DNA of 64,000 nucleotides from Ardenticatenaceae bacterium (GTDB taxonomy: Bacteria; Chloroflexota; Anaerolineae; Promineifilales; Promineifilaceae), in assembly GCA_020634375.1 (NCBI GenBank), contig JACKBX010000006.1:62001-126000 (forward strand), in the 5' to 3' direction. Below the pieces are notes generated by a model. It saw only the letters and a list, made by a program, of their open reading frames with translations. It did no database searches and was not told where the DNA came from. Of this stretch, positions 25,084 to 33,287 are shown one piece after another; the stretch's first letter is position 1, and the number at the start of each line of letters is the position of its first letter. A program made the position numbers and the translations under genes.

Positions 25084-26064
25084 ATGATGATGGATCCCGA
25101 ACAAAAAATACCCTTTTCCTCGGCACTAGACTCGCTTTTTATGGATGAAACGGTCTCCGTGCCTTTGTTGTTTCGTTTATCCGATATGGCTGAGGCGGAT
25201 TTTGCGCTCTTCAAAGAGCGCTGGCCTGCCGTAGATGACAGCCGCCGTCGTGTCATTGTGCGCCATTTGGTCGACATCTCTGAAGAAAATTACGTGGTTA
25301 ATTTTTCCCCGGTGTTTGCCTTTTGCTTTGATGATGCGCTGCCTGCTGTGCGTGTTGCTGCGCTTGATGGATTATGGGACCAGACGAATTTACGGTTGGT
25401 TGGGCCGATTATCACCTTATTGCAGCAAGATGAGTCAGTGGAGGTGCAAGCAGCGGCAGCCAGTGCACTGGCCCATTTCATCCTGATGGCGGAGTGGGGG
25501 GAGATTCCACGCACGATGTCTCCGCGTATTGTGGAGGCGTTGTTGACGGCATATGATGGGGTGGATACGGCCGTTCCCGTCAAACGTGCCGCCCTCGAAG
25601 CGCTTGGTGCAGCCGACCACCCGCGCATAGCCACACTCATTCAAGAAGCCTATGCTGGCAACGACCCGGACATGCGTCTCAGTGCTGTTTTTGCTATGGG
25701 CAGCAGCGCCGATGAGCGTTGGATTCCCGACCTGCTTGTTGCCATGCGCAGCGAAGATGCCAACATGCGTGTAGAAGCCGCACGCGCCGCTGGGAGCATT
25801 GGACATGAAGATGCTCTGCCTACTTTAGCTCATCTAGCCGTTGAAGAAGACTTGGAAATAGCGCTGACTGTTGTGGAGGCTTTAGGCAATATTGGCAGCG
25901 AGAAAGCACATAAGATGCTGGTGCAAATGGGCGAGGATGAACACTTTGCCCGTTTGCACGAGGCTGTCGCGGAAGCGTTAGAGGAGATGGACTGGATAGG
26001 CGGCGAACTGGAAATGCTAGACTTCTCCGGCAGCGATTTTGACGATGAGGAACTCATTGCGTGA
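25084..26064 (+). CDS. HEAT-repeat protein
   Basis: A 326-residue acidic protein made of about seven to eight alpha-helical HEAT/PBS-lyase repeats (for example AVRVAALDGLWDQ, EVQAAAASALAHFIL, DMRLSAVFAMGSSAD, MRVEAARAAGSIGHEDAL, LTVVEALGNIGSEKA). No signal peptide or membrane helix. Such scaffolds mediate protein contacts; no catalytic site is visible. The start could be any of three clustered ATG codons at 25084-25092. It ends in a strongly acidic tail. Confidence 0.82.
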   Translation: MMMDPEQKIPFSSALDSLFMDETVSVPLLFRLSDMAEADFALFKERWPAVDDSRRRVIVRHLVDISEENYVVNFSPVFAFCFDDALPAVRVAALDGLWDQTNLRLVGPIITLLQQDESVEVQAAAASALAHFILMAEWGEIPRTMSPRIVEALLTAYDGVDTAVPVKRAALEALGAADHPRIATLIQEAYAGNDPDMRLSAVFAMGSSADERWIPDLLVAMRSEDANMRVEAARAAGSIGHEDALPTLAHLAVEEDLEIALTVVEALGNIGSEKAHKMLVQMGEDEHFARLHEAVAEALEEMDWIGGELEMLDFSGSDFDDEELIA

Positions 26065-26124
26065 AAGGTGAAAGGTGATGCGTGAAGAATTTTCACGTTT
26101 CATCTTTCACCTTTCTCGCTTCAC
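26061..26124. repeat. Word hairpin GTGAAAGGTGAAAGG
   Basis: GTGAAAGGTGAAAGGTGATGCGTGAA on the left and the inverse words TTTTCACGTTTCATCTTTCACC...GCTTCAC on the right form a long imperfect stem. It begins at the last codon of the HEAT gene and runs into the start region of the AEC transporter. Same word family as 32441, 37038, 44755 and 58301. Confidence 0.8.
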
Positions 26125-27044
26125 GGAAAATCTTGAACAACATCATCGCCGTTTTAACCCAAAATATTGTTCCCATTTTCATCGTAGCCGGATTTGGTTA
26201 TGCCTTACAGCGTTGGGCGGGGCTGAACAAACAAACCCTTTCCCGCGCTGTTTTTTATTGCCTCAGCCCGTGCCTTGTTTTTTCTTCACTCGTGGGCACC
26301 CAATTGACCGGAAATGAACTGCTGGGATTGGCCGGGTTTACCGTGTTTAATGTGCTCACGATGGGCGTGTTGGGTTGGGTAGCGGCTAAAGTTATGCGCC
26401 TGGGGCGAACGGAAACGGTCGCACTTTTGGTGATGGTGATGTTTGTGAATGGCGGCAATTACGGTCTGACTTTGAACCACCTGCGTTATGGCGATCCCGG
26501 ATTGGCGCGGGCTGTTGTGTTTTATACAACGAGTACGGTCATCCTGTATACCTTTGGCATTTTCCTGGCCTCGACTGGGCAATTGACGTGGCGGCAGGCG
26601 TTGGCACGTTTGTGGCGGATGCCGCCCATTTATGCGGCCGTGTTAGCGATTTTAGTTTACAGTTTCCAGATTACACTGCCCACGTCGCTGCTGCGTGGCA
26701 TCGAAGTGGCCGGAACAGGTGCGATTCCAGTGATGCTGTTGGTTTTGGGGATGCAAATGGCGGATTTGCAGGGCCGGGCAACGCTGCGGCTGGCTTTGCC
26801 AACCATCACTTTGCGTTTGCTCATCGCGCCATTGATCGCGATGGGTATGGCGTTGCTATTAGGGCTAGAAGGGTTGGGACGGTCTACATCTATCATTGAA
26901 GCAAGTATGCCTCCGGCTGTGTTCACGATTATTTTGGCGACGGAGTTTGACTTGCAGCCTTCGGCCGTTACGAGTATCGTAGTCGTGGCGACGCTGCTAA
27001 GTCCGCTGACGTTGGCGGCAATGATTACATTCTTGGGGTTGTAA
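26082..27044 (+). CDS. AEC-family (auxin efflux carrier-like) transporter
   Basis: A protein of up to 320 residues with ten membrane helices in two halves. Landmarks of the AEC/PIN family: NIVPIFIVAGFGYAL (helix 1), SRAVFYCLSPCLVFSSL (helix 2) and MFVNGGNYGLTL, the crossover motif. Such carriers export organic acids or amino acids. The GTG at 26082 lies inside the preceding hairpin and adds MKNFHVSSFTFLASRKI, encoded by the hairpin. A TTG at 26133, at the conserved start LNNIIAVLTQN, may be the true start. Confidence 0.88.
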   Translation: MKNFHVSSFTFLASRKILNNIIAVLTQNIVPIFIVAGFGYALQRWAGLNKQTLSRAVFYCLSPCLVFSSLVGTQLTGNELLGLAGFTVFNVLTMGVLGWVAAKVMRLGRTETVALLVMVMFVNGGNYGLTLNHLRYGDPGLARAVVFYTTSTVILYTFGIFLASTGQLTWRQALARLWRMPPIYAAVLAILVYSFQITLPTSLLRGIEVAGTGAIPVMLLVLGMQMADLQGRATLRLALPTITLRLLIAPLIAMGMALLLGLEGLGRSTSIIEASMPPAVFTIILATEFDLQPSAVTSIVVVATLLSPLTLAAMITFLGL

Positions 27045-27046
27045 CC

Positions 27047-28234
27047 GTGACGCGAGCGATCACCCTATTTTTGCTGACGAGTATCTTGTTTTTATTGGCC
27101 TTGCCGGGCAGAACGGCCGCGCAGGAGCCATTGTTTACTTCGTCAGCCGAATATGAGTTTGGGCAGGGGATGCAGTTTTATTTGGTGGCGGAGGATGTGC
27201 CGCAGGTAACGGCCGTTACCCTCTTCATCGCTGCCCCTGAATTTCCTACCGCCTTTTCCCAAGAAGTTGTTTTTGAGCAAGATAAAAGCCTTGTTGTCTC
27301 CCATGCGGTAGACCTGACGCAACTGCGGTTGGCCCCTTTTACAACTGTTACCTACTGGTGGGTACTGACAACAGAGACAGGCGGTTTGCTGACGGTTCCA
27401 GAGCAAACATTGGTTTACGAAGACGACCAATTCAATTGGCAGACCGTCACGGATGATAGCGTTACTGTGCATTGGACGGGCGATGATCCCGCGTTGGGGC
27501 AACTGGCTTTGGACATTATTGCGGATGCGCGGCCTCGTTTGCAGGAGCTGCTGCCAGCGGTTGAGGATGATGCTTTGCGGGTGTACCTGTACCCCACGTC
27601 GGCTGATTTACGTGCGGCGCTGCGCCTGACAGGGCGTGATTGGGTGGGCGCACATGCGCACCCGGAACTAGGGGTGATTTTGGTAACGGCCGTTAACCCC
27701 CGCACCGCCGCCACCGATTTGGGCCAAAGTTTGCCCCACGAACTGGTTCATCATCTGTTATACCGCGCCATTGGGCCGCAGTATGATGCGCTGCCTCTCT
27801 GGCTGAATGAAGGGCTGGCGACGTTGGCCGAGAGTGCGCCTAATCCAACTTATGATCTTGTGTTGGAAACGGCCGTTGCCGACCAAACTACCCTGCCCTT
27901 TGACCAACTTTGTACGGTGTTCCCTGCCAGCGAAGCAGATGCCGTGCTGGCTTACGCGCAAAGCTACGCTTTGGTGCAGTATATTCAGGCCAATTATGGC
28001 AATGATGCCTTGCAAGAGATGGTGTTGGCAGTGGCGGATGGGGCTGATTGCGATACGGCCGTTTCCCGCACCCTGGGCCTCTCACTGGAGGAATTAAGCC
28101 AGGAATGGCTGCGCAGCGAACAGCCGCGCTCTCCATTTGTGCAGTTTTGGCTGGAAAATGGCCTGGTATTTTTATTAATTCTGGCGGGATTTGGCGTCAC
28201 GGCCTTGTTGATGCTTTCGCCCTCCCGCCGCTGA
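27047..28234 (+). CDS. Membrane-anchored gluzincin (peptidase MA-like) metalloprotease
   Basis: A 395-residue secreted, C-terminally anchored protease. Signal peptide (about 1-25), a beta-rich N-terminal domain, a catalytic domain with LPHELVHHLLYR (HExxH, about residues 230-240) and the downstream Glu in LWLNEGLATLAES, and a C-terminal membrane helix (FLLILAGFGVTALLML). This is the peptidase MA family plan. It starts at GTG 2 nt after the AEC gene stop, suggesting one operon. Five ACGGCCGT octamers lie in or near it, two as GGTAACGGCCGTTA. Confidence 0.88.
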   Translation: MTRAITLFLLTSILFLLALPGRTAAQEPLFTSSAEYEFGQGMQFYLVAEDVPQVTAVTLFIAAPEFPTAFSQEVVFEQDKSLVVSHAVDLTQLRLAPFTTVTYWWVLTTETGGLLTVPEQTLVYEDDQFNWQTVTDDSVTVHWTGDDPALGQLALDIIADARPRLQELLPAVEDDALRVYLYPTSADLRAALRLTGRDWVGAHAHPELGVILVTAVNPRTAATDLGQSLPHELVHHLLYRAIGPQYDALPLWLNEGLATLAESAPNPTYDLVLETAVADQTTLPFDQLCTVFPASEADAVLAYAQSYALVQYIQANYGNDALQEMVLAVADGADCDTAVSRTLGLSLEELSQEWLRSEQPRSPFVQFWLENGLVFLLILAGFGVTALLMLSPSRR

Positions 28235-28271
28235 TGCAACCTGTAACTTGTAACTTGAATCTTGTAACCCT

Positions 28272-28814
28272 ATGAAAGCACGCAAACGAAAAGTAGTTAC
28301 CAACCCTTACAAAAACAAACAACAAACAACCACCGAATTTGATGCGGCCTTTCGGCGCGGAACCGAACTGCTGCACCAAAATAATCCGCAAGAGGCGCTG
28401 CCTCATCTGGAGCAGGCTTGCAAATTAGACGCCACACACGTTGATGCAGCTATCAATTTGAGTGGAGCCTATATTCTCACCAAGAAATTCGCGCAGGCCT
28501 TAGCCATATTGGAACCCCTGACTGAAACCGCGCCGGAAAACACGATGGTTTGGATTAACCTGGGCGCAGCCCATTTAGGTAATCCGGTGTTGGCCCGTGA
28601 TGCCGAGCAGATCAAGGCCATTGCTGCCTTTGAGAAGGCGCTGGATTTGAATCCCGCCGCGCCCAGTGTGGCCTATAATCTGGGCCTGATTTACCGTGAC
28701 CGCAAAGATACGGAGCAGGCCATCTACTGGTTCCGCCGTGCTATCCAGGCCAATCCGCAAGACCGCGATGCTCGTTCTCTGCTAGAGAAATTAACAATGA
28801 ATAATGAACAATGA
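28272..28814 (+). CDS. Tetratricopeptide-repeat protein
   Basis: A 180-residue protein with a basic N-terminus (MKARKRKVV) and four TPR-like units: RGTELLHQNNPQEALPHLEQ, INLSGAYILTKKFAQALAIL, INLGAAHLGNP..IAAFEKALDLNP and YNLGLIYRDRKDTEQAIYWF. No signal peptide. It probably mediates protein-protein contacts. The last five codons (MNNEQ) are supplied by the word hairpin at 28793. Confidence 0.85.
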   Translation: MKARKRKVVTNPYKNKQQTTTEFDAAFRRGTELLHQNNPQEALPHLEQACKLDATHVDAAINLSGAYILTKKFAQALAILEPLTETAPENTMVWINLGAAHLGNPVLARDAEQIKAIAAFEKALDLNPAAPSVAYNLGLIYRDRKDTEQAIYWFRRAIQANPQDRDARSLLEKLTMNNEQ

Positions 28815-28858
28815 ACAAGCACCATTTGTTAATTGTTCATTATTCACTATTCATTGTT
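28793..28858. repeat. Word hairpin AATGAACAATGAATAATGAAC
   Basis: Left arm AACAATGAATAATGAACAA... (28793-28818) and right arm TTGTTAATTGTTCATTATTC... (28826-28858) form a long imperfect stem of AT-rich repeated words. It overlaps the end of the TPR gene and stops just before the ribosome binding site of the next gene. Related words recur at 38971 and 49073. Confidence 0.85.
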
Positions 28859-28871
28859 CCCTGAGGTTTTC

Positions 28872-30230
28872 ATGCTTTCTTCCCCACAATTTGCCCCCTT
28901 TGCTGCCCGAATGCGTGCGGCTGATTTGCCAGAACTCTTTATCGAAACATTTGCTTCTTATTACGCCCAACTTGTGCAGGGTCGCACGGGGTTGATTGCT
29001 GAAGCGGACATCACGCCGGTAGAAACGCTGCCGGATATGGAAACGCTGCCAGAGGAGTTGGCGGCTGTGGGCGAGGGTGTGTTGGCGAAAACGGCCGTCA
29101 TCAAACTCAACGGCGGCTTGGGCACCAGCATGGGGTTGGCGCAGGCCAAGTCTTTGCTGCCCGTGCGTGATGGTCTCTCCTTTTTAGACATCATTGCCCG
29201 GCAGGCGTTGCAGGCGGGCGTGCCCCTGATGTTGATGAACAGCTTTGCCACCGAGGCGGATTCCCTGGCACTGCTGCGAAGTTATGCGGGGCTGGAAAGT
29301 GACTTACCGCTCAGTTTTGTACAGCACAAAGCGCCCAAAGTGACCCAGGCCGACCTGACCCCGGCGAGTTGGCCGCAAGACCCGCAGTTAGAATGGTGTC
29401 CACCGGGGCATGGCGACATTTACACGGCACTGCTGACCAGCGGCGCATTGGCCGCGCTGCGGCAGGCCGGGTACGAGTATGCCTTTGTCTCCAATGCCGA
29501 TAACTTGGGGGCGGTGATAGATGTGACGCTGTTGGGCTATTTTGCCGTCAACCACTTCCCCTTCATGATGGAGGTGGCTGACCGCACGGAGATGGACAAA
29601 AAGGGGGGACATCTGGCGCAGCGCGACGGGCAGTTTATCTTGCGCGAGTCGGCGCAGTGTCCGGCGGATGACCGGGCGCAGTTTCAAAATATTGCGCGGC
29701 ATCAATATTTCAACACCAATAACTTGTGGCTGCATTTGCCCACGTTGCAGCAGGTGCTGGCGGAGCGCGGCAATATGCTGGGCTTGCCGATGATTCGCAA
29801 TGCCAAGACGGTTGACCCGCGTGACGGCCGTTCCACACCTGTCTATCAATTGGAAACGGCGATGGGATCGGCCATTGAGGTATTTGCTGGAGCGCAGGCC
29901 GTGCGGGTTCCGCGCACGCGCTTTGCCCCGGTGAAAAAGACGGATGATTTGTTGGCGGTGCGCTCCGATGCCTATGTGCTCACGGATGCGTTTCACATTG
30001 AGCCGCGCACGCTGGATGGGTTTGTGGTGGCGTTGGACGGCCGTTACTATAAATTCATCTCCGACCTGGATGCACGCTTCCCCTATGGCCCGCCCTCCCT
30101 GGTGGACTGCACACACTTTTCTGTCACAGGGGACTACAAATTCGGCCGTAACGTCATCGCACAAGGCGAGGTGCGTCTGGTTAATGAAACGGGCCAACAA
30201 ATAGAGATCCCCGATGGCGCGATTTTATAA
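28872..30230 (+). CDS. UTP--glucose-1-phosphate uridylyltransferase family (UDPGP)
   Basis: A 452-residue nucleotidyltransferase of the eukaryote-like UDPGP family, which makes UDP-glucose or a related UDP-sugar. The nucleotide loop KLNGGLGTSMGLAQAKSLLP (about residues 76-95), FVQHKAPKV, PPGHGDIY and FVSNADNLGA are all present. The ATG at 28872, after GAGG, is chosen; a 13-residue extension from 28833 would be encoded by the hairpin. Provides precursors for cell-surface glycans or trehalose. Confidence 0.9.
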   Translation: MLSSPQFAPFAARMRAADLPELFIETFASYYAQLVQGRTGLIAEADITPVETLPDMETLPEELAAVGEGVLAKTAVIKLNGGLGTSMGLAQAKSLLPVRDGLSFLDIIARQALQAGVPLMLMNSFATEADSLALLRSYAGLESDLPLSFVQHKAPKVTQADLTPASWPQDPQLEWCPPGHGDIYTALLTSGALAALRQAGYEYAFVSNADNLGAVIDVTLLGYFAVNHFPFMMEVADRTEMDKKGGHLAQRDGQFILRESAQCPADDRAQFQNIARHQYFNTNNLWLHLPTLQQVLAERGNMLGLPMIRNAKTVDPRDGRSTPVYQLETAMGSAIEVFAGAQAVRVPRTRFAPVKKTDDLLAVRSDAYVLTDAFHIEPRTLDGFVVALDGRYYKFISDLDARFPYGPPSLVDCTHFSVTGDYKFGRNVIAQGEVRLVNETGQQIEIPDGAIL

Positions 30231-30231
30231 A

Positions 30232-30270
30232 AAAGCCGTACTCCTAAAAGAAGAACAGCTTTTTTTGCCA
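30232..30270 (+). terminator. Possible terminator after the UDPGP gene
   Basis: AAAAAGC and GCTTTTTTT flank a 20-nt A-rich loop, giving a short weak stem ending in seven T. It starts directly after the stop codon. Confidence 0.4.
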
Positions 30271-30295
30271 TAATTTTAGGGGGTGTGATGCAAGG

Positions 30296-31015
30296 TTACG
30301 GCCGTTCTACTCTTAGAGCATCAATGAAGAAATCTTTCGGATAAGGATACTTACTCTTAAAGCGAATAACGATCTCGATAGACCCATCTCCTCTAACAGT
30401 GAATGGTATATGATGTTCATACCATTGCCGATCACCCATCAATCCACCGTTAGCCCACGAACCAACCCCATTTACCCAAACGCCTGATTCTGCTGAGTAC
30501 TCGTAAGTGTCACCATGCAAATGAACTTGTATGGGGACTACTAAAATCCAATCACGATTTGGTTCTAAACCAGTTATTGTTTGCCTTAATTCAGCGCCAA
30601 AAGATTCATAAAATTGGAAACACTTATAAGTTGTATCTCCATCAAGTATTAATGCGTTTGGGCCACCAAGCTGTTCGTCAGGAGGTAGATCCTCGGAAAG
30701 TTTATGAACACATTCTGGGATGGCAGTAGCAGTATCATTTGAATCATAAAGTGTACCGCCAGGCTCAACCCAACTAAGAGTCCAATCATTCGGTTGCTGA
30801 GCTGGCGCTGGTGGCATGTCTGTCCAGCCATTTTCGAACGATGGGTTTAGTAGTTCGGGGAGGGGGGGAAGAGGAGGGGAAACAATATATGGCAAATACA
30901 AATATTCTTGTCCATCGGCTTCCAACAAGGTAATACTTGATGCTACCATTCCCCACATAATTGCAATCAATAATAACACCCACAAAAACTTACCAATACT
31001 TATTTTGTTGTCCAT
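30296..31015 (-). CDS. Secreted beta-rich protein of unknown function
   Basis: A 239-residue protein with an N-terminal membrane/signal segment (about 9-32, FLWVLLLIAIMWGMVASS), a Pro-rich stretch (SPPLPPLPELL), then a carbohydrate-binding-like jelly roll starting LNPSFENGWTDMP and ending DFFIDALRVERP. The ATG at 31015 follows AGGAAACG; a 7-residue extension is possible. No catalytic motif. It ends in CGG CCG TAA, so the ACGGCCGT octamer supplies the last two codons and the stop. Confidence 0.72.
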   Translation of the reverse strand: MDNKISIGKFLWVLLLIAIMWGMVASSITLLEADGQEYLYLPYIVSPPLPPLPELLNPSFENGWTDMPPAPAQQPNDWTLSWVEPGGTLYDSNDTATAIPECVHKLSEDLPPDEQLGGPNALILDGDTTYKCFQFYESFGAELRQTITGLEPNRDWILVVPIQVHLHGDTYEYSAESGVWVNGVGSWANGGLMGDRQWYEHHIPFTVRGDGSIEIVIRFKSKYPYPKDFFIDALRVERP

Positions 31016-31032
31016 CTCGTTTCCTATACTTC

Positions 31033-31069
31033 CCACCAGCTACCAGCTACTAGCTACCAATTACCAACT
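31033..31069. repeat. Direct word repeat CCAGCTACCAGCTACTAGCTACC
   Basis: The word CCAGCTA or TAGCTAC repeats four times in tandem, followed by CCAATTACCAA. It occupies the gap between two minus-strand genes. Inverse-type words (TAACAGCTAACAGC) occur at 42361. Confidence 0.65.
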
Positions 31070-32496
31070 CATTGTAACACATCCCGCAGGACAGCAATCG
31101 CTTGCGGGTCATACAGCAGCCAGCGAGCAAACTCATCATGGGGCAGCGAGCGACGCCATTCGCGGTAAACGCTGCCATCCAAATTGTGAAAAAACAGGGC
31201 GACGACAACCGGCGTGGCATCGTCAATGGGGTAGGCATAGTAAACGGTGGTCAGTACGCCGGGCAAAGAGCCATTTTTGTAGCCCAAATTGGTGAACAAT
31301 TCCTGATTGTCGCTAAACTGCATCGGCCATTCCAGGTAGCGGCGCACAAGATAGCTGCTGTCGCCATTGCTCATGCCGTTGAGGGCAATGCGGGCCATCA
31401 ATGCCGCATAATCCCCGGCGCTGCCATGTGGGTTGAGGGTTTCGGTGAAGAGGCGCTGTGTACTGCCGGTGGGGCGGCGCGTGTCGCTGCGCCAGGCTTG
31501 CTGCGCGGCGCGGAAATCGGGGTCGCTGCTGTAGGCATCGGTGAGGAGCATGGCCGCACGGCCGTATTCTTCCGGGTTGGCGATGAAGTCCAGCACGGCC
31601 GTTTGGTCATCGCCGCTGCGGGTGTAGTTGCCCATCGCCAAAAACTGCCCCACAAAGGGACAGGGCGCGGTTTGGCTGGTGAGGTTGAGGGCAACGGCCG
31701 TTTCCTCAATGCGTGCCTGGCCCAGCAGCATGTGCAAATAATCCATCGCCGCATTAGAACTGTGGCGGATCATCATCCAGGGCACTTCTTCTAGTAAAAT
31801 GTGGGGCGGGTCGCCAAAGGTACGGCCGTTCTCCGTCAGTTCTGCCACCGCCCGCTCGTGTGCGCCCAAGTCCAGCCCCGGCAAATAAAATTGCTCAAGG
31901 TCTGAGAGGGGAACGGCCGTGAGCGGGTCTAGTTCGCCAGCAGCCACCGCTTCCGCATACGCTACCAAATGAATCACTTTCACTACGGAGGCCAGGGGCA
32001 TGGGCACGTCGGCATTCCAGTAAGCGCCATCGGCTTCCTGCCCGATGCGGTAGGCGGCCAGCCCCACACTGCTCGGCTCGGCCAGCAGTTGCAGCAGGGC
32101 AGGCAGTGCCGCGTCCGGGATGCGGGCACGCAGTGCGGTCATGGCATCGCTGTCAGGGTTGATGGCGGCGGTGGCGGGGACATCGGCGGGCAAAATGGGC
32201 AGCAGTTGGCCGCAAGCGGGGGAGGCTTCGCCGAGGTAGATGGGCGTTGCCGTGGCGGTGGCGGTAGGTACGGCCGTCGCCGGAACCGGCGTCTCGGTTG
32301 GCAGCGGCAGGGGCGTGCCGGTAGGGGCCAGTGTTGGCGTGACCGCCTGCGGGACAGGGTTAGAGAGAGCGACGGGGGCTGTGGTGGCGGACGGCCGTTC
32401 ACAGCCGGACAACAAAAGAACAAAAAATAGGCAACAGAAGACGTGAAACGTGATGCGTGATACGTGATTGGTTGTTGGGTGGGGACGGCCGTTCAT
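31069..32496 (-). CDS. Beta-lactamase-like serine hydrolase lipoprotein
   Basis: A 475-residue lipoprotein (lipobox LSGC near residue 30) with a Thr/Pro linker and a class A beta-lactamase/transpeptidase-like domain. Serine motif PLASVVKVIHL (SxxK near residue 171), SxN-like RHSSNAAMD (near 244) and KNG in LGYKNGSLPG (near 408, KTG equivalent). Conserved Glu166 is not assignable, so it could be a peptidoglycan or ester hydrolase rather than a resistance enzyme. Five octamers are inside. The first residues (HVSRITFHVF) are encoded by a CACGTxTCACG word repeat. Confidence 0.83.
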   Translation of the reverse strand: MNGRPHPTTNHVSRITFHVFCCLFFVLLLSGCERPSATTAPVALSNPVPQAVTPTLAPTGTPLPLPTETPVPATAVPTATATATPIYLGEASPACGQLLPILPADVPATAAINPDSDAMTALRARIPDAALPALLQLLAEPSSVGLAAYRIGQEADGAYWNADVPMPLASVVKVIHLVAYAEAVAAGELDPLTAVPLSDLEQFYLPGLDLGAHERAVAELTENGRTFGDPPHILLEEVPWMMIRHSSNAAMDYLHMLLGQARIEETAVALNLTSQTAPCPFVGQFLAMGNYTRSGDDQTAVLDFIANPEEYGRAAMLLTDAYSSDPDFRAAQQAWRSDTRRPTGSTQRLFTETLNPHGSAGDYAALMARIALNGMSNGDSSYLVRRYLEWPMQFSDNQELFTNLGYKNGSLPGVLTTVYYAYPIDDATPVVVALFFHNLDGSVYREWRRSLPHDEFARWLLYDPQAIAVLRDVLQ

Positions 32497-32525
32497 TGCT
32501 AACTGCTAACTGCTAATCGCTAACC
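32441..32525. repeat. Two direct word-repeat tracts
   Basis: ACGTGAAACGTGATGCGTGATACGTG (32441-32466) lies in the 5' coding region of the serine hydrolase. TTGCTAACTGCTAACTGCTAATCGCTAA (32496-32523) lies in the gap to the LOG gene. Both are tandem words without an inverted partner. Confidence 0.7.
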
Positions 32526-33287
32526 ACTCACAAATGCCTGCCGAGTCGCTTCCCGCGCTTCCGCTTCCTGTTCCGTGCGCGTGTGCGGTTCCCCCATCGC
32601 TTGCACAATCATGTCGCGCACCTCTTCCGGGGAATCGGCGACCATCAGCAAATCCAGGTCGGCGGGAGCGATTTTACCCTCAGCCAACAGCGTGTTGCGC
32701 ACCCAGTCCAACAACCCTTGCCAGTACGCCGAATCAAACAACACCACCGGGAAATTGCGTATTTTCCCTGTTTGAATCAACGTAATAGCCTCAAACAACT
32801 CGTCCATTGTGCCAAAACCGCCGGGAAAAATGACAAATGCCTGCGCATACTTCACCAGCATCGTCTTGCGCACAAAAAAGTAATGGAAGTCCACCGACAA
32901 ATCCACATCAGGGTTCAAATGCTGTTCAAAGGGCAGTTCGATATTTAGGCCAATGGAAGGCGCACCGGCCAGCCGCGCTCCCCGGTTGCCTGCTTGCATG
33001 ATGCCAGGGCCGCCCCCGGTGATGATGCCGAATCCTGCTTCGCCCAGCAGCCGCGCCGTTTCCACCGCTTGTTGAAACTGCGGGCTGTCCGGTTTGGTGC
33101 GTGCCGAGCCGAAAATCGTCACCGCTGGCCCTAAGCCCGCCAACGTATCAAACCCGGCAACAAATTCACCCATGATGCGGAATACGCGCCAGGTGTCGGT
33201 TTGCGTAAATGATTCTTCAGCCTCATAGGGGGCAGCCAGTAATTGTTCATCTTGTGTGGGGCGGGGGGAGAGAGGGGGCTTGCTCAT
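32520..33287 (-). CDS. LOG-family protein (TIGR00730-like)
   Basis: A 255-residue lysine-decarboxylase-fold protein with the signature PGGFGTMDELFE (about residues 155-166), GGGPGIMQAGNRGA and an IFGSAR N-terminal strand. Members release free cytokinin bases from nucleotides or act as nucleosidases/PpnN-like enzymes; the true substrate here is unknown. The ATG at 33287 overlaps the stop of the phosphatase gene (ATGA) with AAGGA upstream, so translation is coupled to the partner-switching operon. Confidence 0.9.
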   Translation of the reverse strand: MSKPPLSPRPTQDEQLLAAPYEAEESFTQTDTWRVFRIMGEFVAGFDTLAGLGPAVTIFGSARTKPDSPQFQQAVETARLLGEAGFGIITGGGPGIMQAGNRGARLAGAPSIGLNIELPFEQHLNPDVDLSVDFHYFFVRKTMLVKYAQAFVIFPGGFGTMDELFEAITLIQTGKIRNFPVVLFDSAYWQGLLDWVRNTLLAEGKIAPADLDLLMVADSPEEVRDMIVQAMGEPHTRTEQEAEAREATRQAFVSG

